The position numbers and the translations under genes were made by a program. Of a stretch of 64,000 nt of DNA, positions 8,749 to 19,404 are shown piece by piece. The notes beneath the pieces were generated by a model, which worked only from the letters and a program-made list of their open reading frames with translations, was not told where the DNA came from and ran no database searches. Each line of letters opens with the position of its first letter. Position 1 is the first letter of the stretch. Origin of the DNA: Tritrichomonas foetus (lineage: Eukaryota; Parabasalia; Tritrichomonadida; Tritrichomonadidae). Location: contig MLAK01000186.1 in NCBI GenBank assembly GCA_001839685.1, positions 31,733 to 95,732 on the forward strand, written 5' to 3'.

Positions 8749-11700
8749 ATGATACCAGCTGCAACACAGTTCTCGACAACCAACGCAGGAATTTCTCTTT
8801 CTTCGTTGCAGGGATTGAGTTATAAGTATGAAGGATTGATTCAGCAACCTCTCACTAAAGTTCTTCGAAATACGTTATTTTATTTCATTTCGTACATGGA
8901 TTCAATCGTTCCGATCTTTAGACCAATGCATTATTTCATTTCGGCATGGCGGTTAGTCCAAATCTGGGGGCTGAGCACCTGCGCAGCATATTCTGATTTA
9001 TGGGCCCCTGGAATACCCCAAGATGCCATGAGTATCGTATCAATTTTATTTCACATTGTTCCAGCAAGCTATAGAAAAGACTGCGCTAATGTCGTAAATT
9101 TGATTCTAGTATCGATCCTTGGAATCATATATTTAATTTGGTTTTTGAGCGCTTTGTATTTGAAAAAATATGCAAAATTACCTAAATCGTTAGTTTATTT
9201 CATATACATCATGATATCTTCCGCTTTATTAATAATTCCACCGGTGATGATGAATAATGCTGGAGAGTCGATTTCGAGGCTAATTACCAAAGTTCCACAA
9301 GAATTATCGTCAATTGGAGTCATTATTGTGTTAATTATTGTCGTGGTATTTTGCATTTTAACTTATACCGCTTTTAAAACCTTGATTTGCTCGTCCTTAA
9401 TTTTTCGACCAATGTCTTTACAAACAGTTTTACCTACTCCACAAAATATTATGATAGCTTTGACTTTAATTTCAACATTTAGTATGGCAATTGGATCTAA
9501 GCTTGATCAAATTCCTAGAATTATTTGTATGTGTCTGTCGTTACTTGTCACAGTTTATGGTTTAAAGGTTCCCTTTGCACCAGGAACCATTATAAGAGCA
9601 AATTCTCGAATATTTTTCATCGCGATTAGCATTTCATCAATTATCAATCATATATTGTTCATTATTTATGTTGCAATTGAACGACAAGCAACCCAAATAG
9701 AATTATTCATATTGATTTTAATCTTTGCTATTTCTTACCTGGCTGCATATTTCATTCACCAGCGCTTTATCACTAAAAAATTACTTATTTTGGATGATGT
9801 TTTTGAAGTAATAGAAAATACTGATGATTTTCTAAATATTGTTCGAACTTCAAACAATATGATTTCATTATTATGTATTGGAATGGAATTAGGTCACCCT
9901 GCCATTCAAAATTGGAAAATATTTAGTAAAGCATCCGAAGCTTTCCCTGAGTGTTCAGACGTATGGGTTGTTTATGGAAAGTTTGTGGCAATTTTCCCAC
10001 AAGAATTTAATTTGCTTGGCTATGTGATTCACAACATGGCTATACACAAATTTAAAGGCTTTTCGATTAGACAAAATATGATGCAAGCATTTAATATTCA
10101 AATGCAACGTGAATGTACACTTACACCTCAATTGAAACATAAACTTACTTTGCTATCTAAATCTGTATCACAAGCTAAAACGAAATTAAGACATGTTTGG
10201 GATATAGTTATTCAAGGAAATACAAAAGAAATGGAAAACGCAGTCAATGCTTCTTATTTGTCTATTCAGAAATGTGAAAATGAATTTTTACATGCAATAA
10301 CTCAATACCCAAATAATAGATTCATTGCAAGAGCATACACCCGATTTTTATTGGAAGTTACAGGAAATCATGAAAAATTTATTTTTTGGAAGGATAAAAC
10401 CAATGCAATGAAAAATGGAGTACTTGCACATGAAGATTTAACCCATATTTTGGGAATAGATTCTTTTCCTTTATTAAATGAAAAAGCAGTCACAATGATA
10501 TCACCAACAGCGTTTTCAGGAAATAATGAAAGTGAAATTTTAACAGGTTTTGAATCTGAAATATGTGATGATATTGGAAGTCAAGTAAACTATGAACAAA
10601 CTAGTTTAATTGCAGAAAAAATTGACAAATTAACTTACCCAGCTTTAAGATGCCAAAACATTTGGATTGTTTTATGTTTTATTTTATTTATTATTGGTAT
10701 GACTATGGCATTATTATTTTATATTCAAGTTTTCATTCAAAATAACAGCGTTCCACTAGATTTTATGTATAATATGGCATTAATTCAATTATATAATTTT
10801 ATGATGCCACTTTTCACGCATCATTACATCATGGAAAACATTCCACAATCATCTGAACCTAATGCACCAAAGTATTTTTCAGCTCCAAAATATGGAAACA
10901 TTGATCTTCTCGCTTTTGGAATGAAAACTGATACACGTTCGCAGCTTGATTATATAGTAAATTCATGTTCACTGGTTATGGAAAAGCTTGTTAGTTTTCA
11001 TAACTTTGATCCAACTGCTCCAACATTAAAGAAAGCCAGATCACTTTTATTTGATTCTATCATACAAACCAAATATTATATTAATGAAACATCTTATAAG
11101 AATGTCACATCATCATTACAATCAATTATGTATGATACTGTTGTTTTAATTAGTGAATTACTAATTGATAAAACACCATCAACATCATTCTTTTATAGTA
11201 CATTAAAATCTCCAAATCTGTTAAATAGTTTCATGACTTGCCAAGATTTGAATGAAAATATATCACAGGTTCTTGACTACCTTGAAGAATATGTTACCAA
11301 TTTTGCTGCAAATATAAAAAATTATGTTTATATGGTAGAGATCGCTGTCTGTGTCGCTTTAGCAATTATGTATATTATTACGATAATTGTTGTTTTATAC
11401 AAAATCCAAAAAAATAAAGATACTGTTTATAAATGCTTAACAGCTTTACCCAAAAATGTGGTTTCATCAGTATCTGAATCTTTACGTCTGTTAAATAAAA
11501 ATGGTGAATCTTCAAAAGCAACTGAGGTTGATACCGAACTTTCTAAGCAAGAAGATTCAATGTTGAAAATGTTTGCAACAGCTAGTGATTCAAATTCCAC
11601 ATTTTCTACAGATAATATATACTTGATTGTCTATTATACAATTTTTGGTGTTATTACGATATTTTTAGTATTCATTTTGCTAAATATGTTGCCATCGATA

Positions 11701-13485
11701 TCATCAACATTAGTTAAAAATGCTCCACATATTAGCAAAGTGTTAGGCACATCTACCTATATGATGAGCGTTGAGGTTTCCTTTAATGATGCCATTGCTG
11801 GAAACTTTGGATATCCATTTTCTGAAAAAAATATTGGATTAGGTGGACGAAATTTAACAAAAATTTTCCTTATATTATCTTATTATATTGGGAAATATTA
11901 TGATTCATATCATAGTTCAAAATTTGGTACTGAAGATCGAAGTGTTTTACCATATGAGAATTTCAATTCGCATATTTTAAGTATAAATACATCTAAACAA
12001 TGTCCAAATCGTACAATTCCAACCACCACAGTTCGTGAAGCAATAGATTGTTTGACTATTAATAATCAAATTCAGCTTTTCACTCTTTTAGTTCGGAAGT
12101 TTTCAATTCCATACATGGATAAAACTATTGGCGGCGATGTTCAAAAATCCACTTTTGATCCACAAGGTGAACTCTTTTCTAATGTTTGGTATCTTATTAT
12201 GAAAATGTATGCAGAAGTATTCTTTCCAATGTTTAGTAGAATTGTTTCTGATATGGAATCATTAATGAAATATGAATCCAAAAAACATATTCCATTAATT
12301 GTTGTTGTTATTATTTTATCATTTATAGTCATGTGTTTAATCATCCATCGTAGTCATGATATTAAAACAAAGTTAGATTTCACTTTGAGACTTCTTCTAC
12401 AATGTAATCCAACAGTAGTAACATCTACTGTTCGAGTTGTGGATGTCTTAAACGGTAACTTTAACCAACGTGTAAAAGATGCAACATTAAGAGATAAAGC
12501 TTACTATGACCTGGTTTTGAAAGAGGTGCCTGATGTTACCATTGTAGCCGATCAAAACTTCAAAATTACAGATATCAACCTAGCTTTTGTTCGTCTCTTC
12601 CCAGATAAGGCTGAATGTATTTTGAATAGTGACATTCGTGCTTTCTTCAAAGATAATCGCTTTGTTATTAATGAATTAACAATTGCGAATAATTCAGAAG
12701 AAATTATAAAATATAAAAACGAAGATGATCCATTCATTTACTTACAAACAAAAGTATCTTTAATCACACAAACTTATGTTGTTACAATGCGTGATGTTTC
12801 ACAAACAGTTAGTTATAATCAACTCATTAAAGAAGAACATTCAAAAAGTGATAAATTATTAGCATCAATTTTACCCCCTAATTTAGTATCTCGTGTTCAA
12901 TCTGGCGAGAAAAACATTTCTTTCTCAGTCCCATCAGCATCTATTTTATTCATGGATATTGTTGAATTTACTCCTTGGTGCGCAAGTGGAACAGCAGCTG
13001 GAGTAATGTCAACATTGAATTTAATGTATAAATATTTCGATTCTGCTTTATCTCATGGAAAAACATTGACAAAGATTAAATGTATTGGTGATTGTTATAT
13101 GGCAGCTGGTGGAATTTTCACTGAAATGAATCAACCTGCAATTCATGCCAAAGAAGCTGTCGAATTTGGTCTTTCTGCAATTGAATCTATTGAACAATTG
13201 AATAAGGAAAAGAATGAATCACTGAAAATTCGTGTTGGAATAAATACTGGAGGCCCTATCGTTGCAGGTGTTCTTGGAACAGAAAAACCAACTTTCGAAA
13301 TCTTGGGACCAGCTATTAACATGGCTCAACAAATGGAGCATAATGGAATGCCAATGCTTGTTCATATTTCACGAAGTGTTTACGAATTAATTTATAGTGG
13401 TTCATTCAAAATTAAGGAGCGCGGGCAAATTTCAATCAAAAATGGAAAAGTTGTTACTTATCTTGTTGAAGGAAAAGTTGAATAA
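8749..13485 (+). CDS. multi-pass membrane PAS / class III adenylate cyclase
   Basis: This 1,578-aa trichomonad-type nucleotide cyclase has about eight hydrophobic spans in residues 100-345, a soluble stretch, then single spans near 640-664, 866-890, 960-985 and 1180-1205 separated by large, probably extracellular loops. A PAS-like domain follows (about 1250-1355; DVTIVADQNFKITDIN), then the class III catalytic domain (about 1395-1575). Metal-binding Asp1403 (MDIVEFT) and Asp1448 (IGDCY) are present. The purine-selecting positions carry Lys1444 (KIKCIGD) and Glu1517 (FEILG), which fits ATP rather than GTP, since guanylate cyclases have Glu and Cys there. The transition-state Asn lies in PAINMAQQM. 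It probably makes cAMP, dimerising, at the plasma membrane in response to an extracellular or PAS-sensed signal. The ATG sits just after AAAAAGTTGAGAAAG. Confidence 0.9.
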   Translation: MIPAATQFSTTNAGISLSSLQGLSYKYEGLIQQPLTKVLRNTLFYFISYMDSIVPIFRPMHYFISAWRLVQIWGLSTCAAYSDLWAPGIPQDAMSIVSILFHIVPASYRKDCANVVNLILVSILGIIYLIWFLSALYLKKYAKLPKSLVYFIYIMISSALLIIPPVMMNNAGESISRLITKVPQELSSIGVIIVLIIVVVFCILTYTAFKTLICSSLIFRPMSLQTVLPTPQNIMIALTLISTFSMAIGSKLDQIPRIICMCLSLLVTVYGLKVPFAPGTIIRANSRIFFIAISISSIINHILFIIYVAIERQATQIELFILILIFAISYLAAYFIHQRFITKKLLILDDVFEVIENTDDFLNIVRTSNNMISLLCIGMELGHPAIQNWKIFSKASEAFPECSDVWVVYGKFVAIFPQEFNLLGYVIHNMAIHKFKGFSIRQNMMQAFNIQMQRECTLTPQLKHKLTLLSKSVSQAKTKLRHVWDIVIQGNTKEMENAVNASYLSIQKCENEFLHAITQYPNNRFIARAYTRFLLEVTGNHEKFIFWKDKTNAMKNGVLAHEDLTHILGIDSFPLLNEKAVTMISPTAFSGNNESEILTGFESEICDDIGSQVNYEQTSLIAEKIDKLTYPALRCQNIWIVLCFILFIIGMTMALLFYIQVFIQNNSVPLDFMYNMALIQLYNFMMPLFTHHYIMENIPQSSEPNAPKYFSAPKYGNIDLLAFGMKTDTRSQLDYIVNSCSLVMEKLVSFHNFDPTAPTLKKARSLLFDSIIQTKYYINETSYKNVTSSLQSIMYDTVVLISELLIDKTPSTSFFYSTLKSPNLLNSFMTCQDLNENISQVLDYLEEYVTNFAANIKNYVYMVEIAVCVALAIMYIITIIVVLYKIQKNKDTVYKCLTALPKNVVSSVSESLRLLNKNGESSKATEVDTELSKQEDSMLKMFATASDSNSTFSTDNIYLIVYYTIFGVITIFLVFILLNMLPSISSTLVKNAPHISKVLGTSTYMMSVEVSFNDAIAGNFGYPFSEKNIGLGGRNLTKIFLILSYYIGKYYDSYHSSKFGTEDRSVLPYENFNSHILSINTSKQCPNRTIPTTTVREAIDCLTINNQIQLFTLLVRKFSIPYMDKTIGGDVQKSTFDPQGELFSNVWYLIMKMYAEVFFPMFSRIVSDMESLMKYESKKHIPLIVVVIILSFIVMCLIIHRSHDIKTKLDFTLRLLLQCNPTVVTSTVRVVDVLNGNFNQRVKDATLRDKAYYDLVLKEVPDVTIVADQNFKITDINLAFVRLFPDKAECILNSDIRAFFKDNRFVINELTIANNSEEIIKYKNEDDPFIYLQTKVSLITQTYVVTMRDVSQTVSYNQLIKEEHSKSDKLLASILPPNLVSRVQSGEKNISFSVPSASILFMDIVEFTPWCASGTAAGVMSTLNLMYKYFDSALSHGKTLTKIKCIGDCYMAAGGIFTEMNQPAIHAKEAVEFGLSAIESIEQLNKEKNESLKIRVGINTGGPIVAGVLGTEKPTFEILGPAINMAQQMEHNGMPMLVHISRSVYELIYSGSFKIKERGQISIKNGKVVTYLVEGKVE

Positions 13486-13877
13486 GAAAAATTGCGACTA
13501 GAATTGTGTCTTTATTTTATAAATATAAATTTATAATTATTTTTTAATCTGACTTTTAACCAATTCACACATATTAAATTACAAAACTATACAGCATAAA
13601 ATCAAGGAAATTGTGATTTGAATCATGAATCAACCAAAAAATGAATGAAGTGTACTTTTAGGTTGCATCAATAATACATACTAATATGTTTATACATTAT
13701 TGTATAATGATCATTGTAAATCCGTTCCAGACAAATCGAATTTGGAATTGTGGAAATGGTTAGAAAATTCTTAGTTAACAGTTATTTAATTAATTCTCAA
13801 ATAACGATTAGTTATTCAAAAACTGGAACTCAAATTGTGTAAGATTCATCTGAAAAAGTTTAAAATTTTGATTTAAA
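13486..13877. other. intergenic region
   Basis: This 392-bp A+T-rich spacer lies between two plus-strand genes. AAAAAGTTT lies at 13853-13861, 17 bp before the next ATG. Nothing else was recognised. Confidence 0.35.
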
Positions 13878-16184
13878 ATGGAAAATCCCCCGATCATCAC
13901 TGCAAGTGATGGGAAAGTACTCTATAATGTGGTACGTGATACGTTCCAACAACTCAACATTCCGCTTTCACCCGACAACAGACATTCAATCCTCGTTTGG
14001 TACGATAACGTCAAAGAACAAGATTATTTTTCGCTATGTCCGCCTTGGCAAGTAATAAATCGACTTCCAATGGTGAACGTCATTTGCAGGAAAGCCCCCT
14101 TTGTTCGATTACTCCAAAGAATGCAGCTCTTTTTCCCTTTACTTTATAATTTTCTTCCGAAGAGTTTTATTTTGCCACTAAGTAACACCGAATTCATTCA
14201 AATAGTTGCAAAGCACGATAAAACGTACATAATTAAACCAGATAACGGCTCCCTCGGTGCTGGAATTAAAATTCTATCACCAAAAATGTCATTTGCTCCT
14301 TCAAGTGTTCTTTCAATTGCACAAGAATATATTGAATCATTTCTGATAGATGATACAAAATTTGACTTGAGAATCTATGCTCTTGTTTTGTCACTCAGCC
14401 CTTTGAAAATTTTAGTGTATAGAAATGGCGTTGCAAGATTCTGTTCAAAGAAAACACATCAAAAAGAAGAAGAAATCAAAAACAAAAATCCTCAACAAAA
14501 TAATAAAAACATGAATAAAACTCAGACAATGAACAACCAAAAATCAAAAAATAAAAATCTAAAAGATCTTCACTCCAAATCCAACAATAATTTTAAAAAC
14601 ACCACAATAAATCAACAATCTGACACACAATCTGAAAACAAAACAGACACTCAATCTGACAATAAAGCTGATCATACAACTGATAAACAATCAAGCAAAT
14701 GTGTTAGTAGTTCTGAAAACATTGAGCAGAGTGAGAATAATAATAATAATACCAATGTTGATTCTAAAGATAAAGCTCAAACTAATGAAACTAAAAATGT
14801 TAGATTGAATGAAAATAAACCAAAAATTACAAAAACAACTGCTTCAACTTCTACCAATAATTTAAAGAAAGGAATAAAAAGCAAAAATAATTTCATTTCT
14901 GAAAACGACAATCAAAGTAACTCAAATGGGACAAATGATATTTTCGCAATGATTACAAATACTTCTGTAAATAGAAATAATCCAAATATTACCGAAATCG
15001 CATCAATTACAAAAACAGTTGACGAAGTTTTCAATACAATGAAAAAAGACTATAAAGTTGATATTGATGAATTATGGAAAAAAATCGATAATACAATCAT
15101 TCTCACAATTCTATCATGTTATGGTTTTTTACTTCAAGGTGAAGAAAAACAGTGTCAAAATTGTGGATATTCAAGATGCTTTCAAATTTTGGGATTTGAT
15201 GTTTTAATTGATAAAAATTTGGATCCTTATATTCTTGAAGTCAATTATCGTCCATCTTTGGAGACTGATACAGAAGAAGAAAGACAGTTAAAATTGGAAA
15301 TGCTTACTGATACTTTAAAAATCGCCGCTTTTCCTTTAGCAGAAATTCAAAATATTGTTAACCAGCAATCAAATCCTGAGTCGTTCAATATCGACTCATG
15401 GAAAACATTTCTGAATCAAAATCATTCTTCATGCCTCAAACAAATCGAAGAATTACGTGAAAAAGAAATAAACAATGGAAAAAATAAATATGTCCAAATA
15501 TTTCCTTCAAATGATCCAGAACTCTCCGAAGTTTATGAAAAAGTGATGAATAAAGCAAAACAATTACCAACATCTTTAGAAGATCGATTTAAATTGCCAT
15601 ATGAGATTAAAGATAAATCATTATATGATGACCATGAACCACACATGCCACCAATTACAAAAAAGAAAGCAGGCTATTCATCATCGAATCCAAGATCTAC
15701 AAACAGTGTAAATCTGCAAAGTGAAAAGTTAAAAAGTCAATCAAATACAGAATTGACTTATCAAACAGGTAATCAAATAAATGATAGTGTTTTAAACTCA
15801 CAATCGATTAATGCTTCATCTACAATCAAATCAACTAGTCAGCTTCAACCTATTTCTAATAAAGTAAATAATGATCCTGAACATGATGAAAATAGTACGA
15901 ATCAAATTGGAATTAAAGAACCTTCTGCTCCTCATCCTGTTGGATCTGCACCACATAGAATTTCAAATTTGCGTGCTTCAGAATCTAATGTTAAAGGTTT
16001 AATTACTTTAAATCAAAATTCACGTCATAAAACTCTACAATCAAAAATAGTATCAACATCTGTTGATGAATCTATTCACAAAGTTGATTCTATACAACCG
16101 AAAAGCTTACTTGGGTCAAAAAGAATTCGAAGAAATGTGATGAAACCACTTGTTCAAACAAAGAATATTTTCCAAAACCACTAA
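13878..16184 (+). CDS. tubulin-tyrosine ligase-like (TTLL) ATP-grasp enzyme with low-complexity insertion
   Basis: This 768-aa TTLL-family amino-acid ligase is expected to add glutamate or glycine to tubulin tails. The ATP-grasp core shows YIIKPDNGSLGAGI (about 116-129), QEYIESFLIDDTKFDLRIY (about 151-169) and ARFCSKKTH (about 187-195). Next comes a low-complexity Asn/Lys/Gln/Ser insertion of about 160 residues (about 196-355), and the domain resumes at ITNTSVNRNN, the counterpart of LTNYSVNK. It ends with GFDVLIDKNL and ILEVNYRPSLETD (magnesium and nucleotide site; usually LEVNHSPS). The C-terminal 250 residues are again polar and disordered. The HLTNYS histidine is not preserved, so target specificity is unclear. 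The AT-rich insertion may have expanded by codon-repeat slippage. Substrate is inferred. Confidence 0.88.
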   Translation: MENPPIITASDGKVLYNVVRDTFQQLNIPLSPDNRHSILVWYDNVKEQDYFSLCPPWQVINRLPMVNVICRKAPFVRLLQRMQLFFPLLYNFLPKSFILPLSNTEFIQIVAKHDKTYIIKPDNGSLGAGIKILSPKMSFAPSSVLSIAQEYIESFLIDDTKFDLRIYALVLSLSPLKILVYRNGVARFCSKKTHQKEEEIKNKNPQQNNKNMNKTQTMNNQKSKNKNLKDLHSKSNNNFKNTTINQQSDTQSENKTDTQSDNKADHTTDKQSSKCVSSSENIEQSENNNNNTNVDSKDKAQTNETKNVRLNENKPKITKTTASTSTNNLKKGIKSKNNFISENDNQSNSNGTNDIFAMITNTSVNRNNPNITEIASITKTVDEVFNTMKKDYKVDIDELWKKIDNTIILTILSCYGFLLQGEEKQCQNCGYSRCFQILGFDVLIDKNLDPYILEVNYRPSLETDTEEERQLKLEMLTDTLKIAAFPLAEIQNIVNQQSNPESFNIDSWKTFLNQNHSSCLKQIEELREKEINNGKNKYVQIFPSNDPELSEVYEKVMNKAKQLPTSLEDRFKLPYEIKDKSLYDDHEPHMPPITKKKAGYSSSNPRSTNSVNLQSEKLKSQSNTELTYQTGNQINDSVLNSQSINASSTIKSTSQLQPISNKVNNDPEHDENSTNQIGIKEPSAPHPVGSAPHRISNLRASESNVKGLITLNQNSRHKTLQSKIVSTSVDESIHKVDSIQPKSLLGSKRIRRNVMKPLVQTKNIFQNH

Positions 16185-18138
16185 AATGATATATATATAT
16201 ATGAATGTATATATGATTTGGTTCAAATGAAGGAATTTATTCCTTCTTTTTTATGAAAAATTGAGCATAATTGTAATTTCAACCAATTATTGCTCTATAT
16301 TATTTGTTAGTAAATTATTTGTATTTTTAGTAGTATTACTTCTTTTTAATTAAATTATTTGAGTATTTTTAGAACTATTAAGTCATTAAGGAAGCTTGAC
16401 AAAAATCACAATAATGTGTTAATGAGTATTTAATAAAAAAGTTTCTCCCAATTATTTAACAAAAATATCTTATCAAAAGTGAGCCATTTTTTTACCTATT
16501 TATTATTTACCTTCATATTTCACCATAAACAAAATATGTCATATATTGTGTCAATTCTTCTTATGCCTGATGTTTTGAAGTTTCTGCCATATTTTAACTT
16601 CAGGTGATTACTGATTATAACAAGATTTTCAGTCTAAAGACTTATTAAATCAATGGATTTGCTATCAATTAAAAAATTTTCGATTTAAATGAGCAAAGTA
16701 TTAAATTTTAGCCTTTCCAGGTGGTTCAAGTTTTGCTCATAAGAAGAATTTAGTGATTGAAGCATCAACAGATGGAAAATCGTGGGAAGAAATTGATCAA
16801 CAAAAATTTGTTCATTACTATATGGACAAAAAACCATTCAACTCTTAACATCGAAATCAAAACAGATTTTGTTAAATACATTAAATTTCGTCAAACTAGT
16901 CAAAGTTGATCTGGAGATGATCGTTTGGATTTCTATTACTTTTTCTCGAATGACATGGAGGAATTCATAAATGACAATGTTTTTACAGTTTATATTTATT
17001 AATCACAGAAAACAATGATCACTAATCTTAAAAATATTGAATTCTTAAAAAATTTTTTGTTACTCGACAAAAAAAAAATTATATTTTGGATAGGTGAAAA
17101 CAATAATTAGGCTAATAAATTGAAATTATTCTTCTTTATCTCCAATCAATAATAATAAAAAAATTATTGAATTAAAATATTGAATAGCTTGTTTTTGATT
17201 CAGCAAGATAATATTGTTATATGATTTATTAAAAATTTTTATGAAAATTTAGTCTATATTTACTCAGGTAAATAGTTTCGCCTCAATAAATTTTGAATAC
17301 ATGATTTCTGAATTAGGCAAAGATTTTTCAATAAAGAGATGCAACTTTTTAAAAATGTTCATTGAAAAAAATGACGATAATTGGCATCGATGCCAACAAT
17401 GGCAAAATCTCATCTGGCATTTTTTAAATTAAACAAAAAATTCAACGTATCTCTGATAGAAGATATTTATATTATCAATATAGATTTACAATGATGTATG
17501 TTGCATGAATAACGTAGTTTTAGAATTTTTTATCAAATGGGGAAAATGATATAGCTATTTGATTCCAGTCTTATCTCTTTAAAGAGATGATTTCAATACT
17601 TTACATGAAAAATTCAATGATTTATTTTATCTTTTTCAATAATCAAGAATGTCTCCAAACATTTCCAAACTCACAGTGATGATCTTCATTTTCCACAATT
17701 TTTGATAGAATTAACATCTATCATCCCAAATAGATGATATTAAATATTATTGCACAGTATCTTTATCATAAATACAATATGAATTGTATTCAATTTTTTG
17801 GTGATAATCAATTCAACCGAATACGTCAACCCTATAAAATTCATAGTAAATTATGTTTAAAACAAAAAGTATAATTAATATATTTTTATTCAAAAAACAA
17901 ATATGTATTTAATGGAATTCTATTTCTATGCACTGCTTTCAATATCCAATTTAACAGCTCGTTGTTAATTAAGGGAAAAATTTAGGTATATCATGTATCA
18001 TTAACAATTTCCATGATTTTTCATTTTTAAGAGATGATTTCGTGATCCAAACCATATAATAAATGTTCCACAAGTCAAAATATCGATGAAATCTTCATTC
18101 TCTAAAGTTGATATTTAGCATTTGTTAAATTTGTAAAC
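16185..18138. other. long non-coding stretch between convergent genes
   Basis: This region of about 1.95 kb has an AT dinucleotide run at 16191-16203, the discoidin-domain remnant at 16711-17001 (separate entry), and otherwise A+T-rich DNA with stops in all frames. Genes on both sides point inward, so it holds two 3' ends. Confidence 0.4.
16711..17001 (+). pseudogene. remnant of a discoidin (F5/8 type C)-like domain protein
   Basis: From 16711 one frame reads AFPGGSSFAHKKNLVIEAS and continues TDGKSWEEID before a stop. A second frame then reads NIEIKTDFVKYIKFRQTSQS, a TGA, then SGDDRLDFYYFFSNDMEEFI. The pattern of an xEASTDGKxW strand followed by VKYIxFRQT and an aromatic end is that of the C-terminal discoidin domain found in the large BTB/F5-8C families of trichomonads. 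At least one frameshift and one stop are present, and the N-terminal BTB part is absent. It is not functional. Confidence 0.6.
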
Positions 18139-19404
18139 TCAATCATGAGAAACCATTTCTTCTTTACTTTGAGCATTTTCGTTACCAGAAAAGATTGTGA
18201 ACACACCAACTTGTTTATCAATAAGAAGGTCTCCAATAGAACTCTTTTTCTTTTGTGCACCTTCAATAATCAATATTATAGAATTGGCAGCTAAAATAAT
18301 GAAACAGCAGGCATCATAAACAATGAAAGAGAACACATTTTCTCCGCCTTTCATAAAAGAAACATAAGTTGTTAATGAAGACCCAACAACAGAAAGAATT
18401 AAAATTGCCCCAAGAATCGAAATTTTAATGATTTTATTTCTAAGTTCATTGAATACTTCTTTGTTGTTTTTCTTTGAATAAATCTTCAACATTAAAAATG
18501 CTTCACGAAAAGTTTGTTTGATGCTCCAAAAATAATTGAAAACAAATATAATAGAAAATACAAAGAAGAATTGATGAAAATAGATACCATTTGTAAAATA
18601 AAAGTATATCTGACTCATTAAAAAATTGTTAATTGCAATCAAAAATAAAAAGACAAAGAAAAAAATGTTAATCTTGGAATAGCTGATATCATTTCCATAA
18701 AAAATAGAAGTTGTCGTTAAAATAGAACTAAATAAACCACTTAAATTCATTGAAAATAAACGCATTGCTTCAAAAATAAATGAAAAGAAAAGAAAATTAT
18801 TACTTTGTGAATAGATACTTGTATCATTCTTTTCAATTCTAAAAGTAGCATATTTGAATGCATAAGTGACCGCATAAATCAGAAAAGTAAAAGTGAAAAG
18901 TAAAATTAAATATTTTTTCACTTTTATTTTTCTTTTATATAAATATAAAATTAACACAAAAATAAAAAGTATAGTGTTAACTGTTAAGCAAGCCAAAATT
19001 GAATATTCTCGATAAAAATCACGGATGTCATTTCCTTTGCCTTGATTTAAAAGCAGTAATGATATATTATAACAAATATAACGTGGAGCAGTATTTATAA
19101 CAACTGGAAACCAAGTTCCTGGTTCAACAATTGCGTTTCTATTAGTGAAATTTTTAATTTTAAATTTTAATTGATTTTTTAATCCTTTTTGTAGTTGATA
19201 ATATATATTGTGAAGTGAGGGATAGTTGGGAAAATTGTAAAGGGAAACATCAAGGAATTGACAATTAATTTCAATATCGCAACTTAATAGGTATGCCCCA
19301 GAATTGATTTTTCCAAATCCAAATGGAGGAAGGATTTGATATTCCCCCGTTTGATTGACATGACCTACGAAACGATAGAAAAAAAGGACGAAAAAATTTA
19401 TCAT
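18139..19404 (-). CDS. seven-transmembrane receptor-like protein (GPR180/Lung7TM-like)
   Basis: This 421-aa membrane protein has a luminal or extracellular N-terminal domain of about 145 residues with several N-x-S/T sites, followed by seven hydrophobic spans (about residues 140-385) and a short polar cytoplasmic tail. The architecture, a beta-rich ectodomain before the helices with FVGHVNQTGEY near the start, resembles the intimal-thickness/GPR180 'rhodopsin-like GPCR transmembrane' family. That family assignment is moderate. The ATG at 19404 has an in-frame TGA four codons upstream. A different frame just 5' reads LLSSIETTVYISPNDWPVES and could be lost coding sequence, so the N-terminus may be truncated or the gene frameshifted. 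AAACGGTC occurs at about 19442. Confidence 0.7.
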   Translation of the reverse strand: MINFFVLFFYRFVGHVNQTGEYQILPPFGFGKINSGAYLLSCDIEINCQFLDVSLYNFPNYPSLHNIYYQLQKGLKNQLKFKIKNFTNRNAIVEPGTWFPVVINTAPRYICYNISLLLLNQGKGNDIRDFYREYSILACLTVNTILFIFVLILYLYKRKIKVKKYLILLFTFTFLIYAVTYAFKYATFRIEKNDTSIYSQSNNFLFFSFIFEAMRLFSMNLSGLFSSILTTTSIFYGNDISYSKINIFFFVFLFLIAINNFLMSQIYFYFTNGIYFHQFFFVFSIIFVFNYFWSIKQTFREAFLMLKIYSKKNNKEVFNELRNKIIKISILGAILILSVVGSSLTTYVSFMKGGENVFSFIVYDACCFIILAANSIILIIEGAQKKKSSIGDLLIDKQVGVFTIFSGNENAQSKEEMVSHD

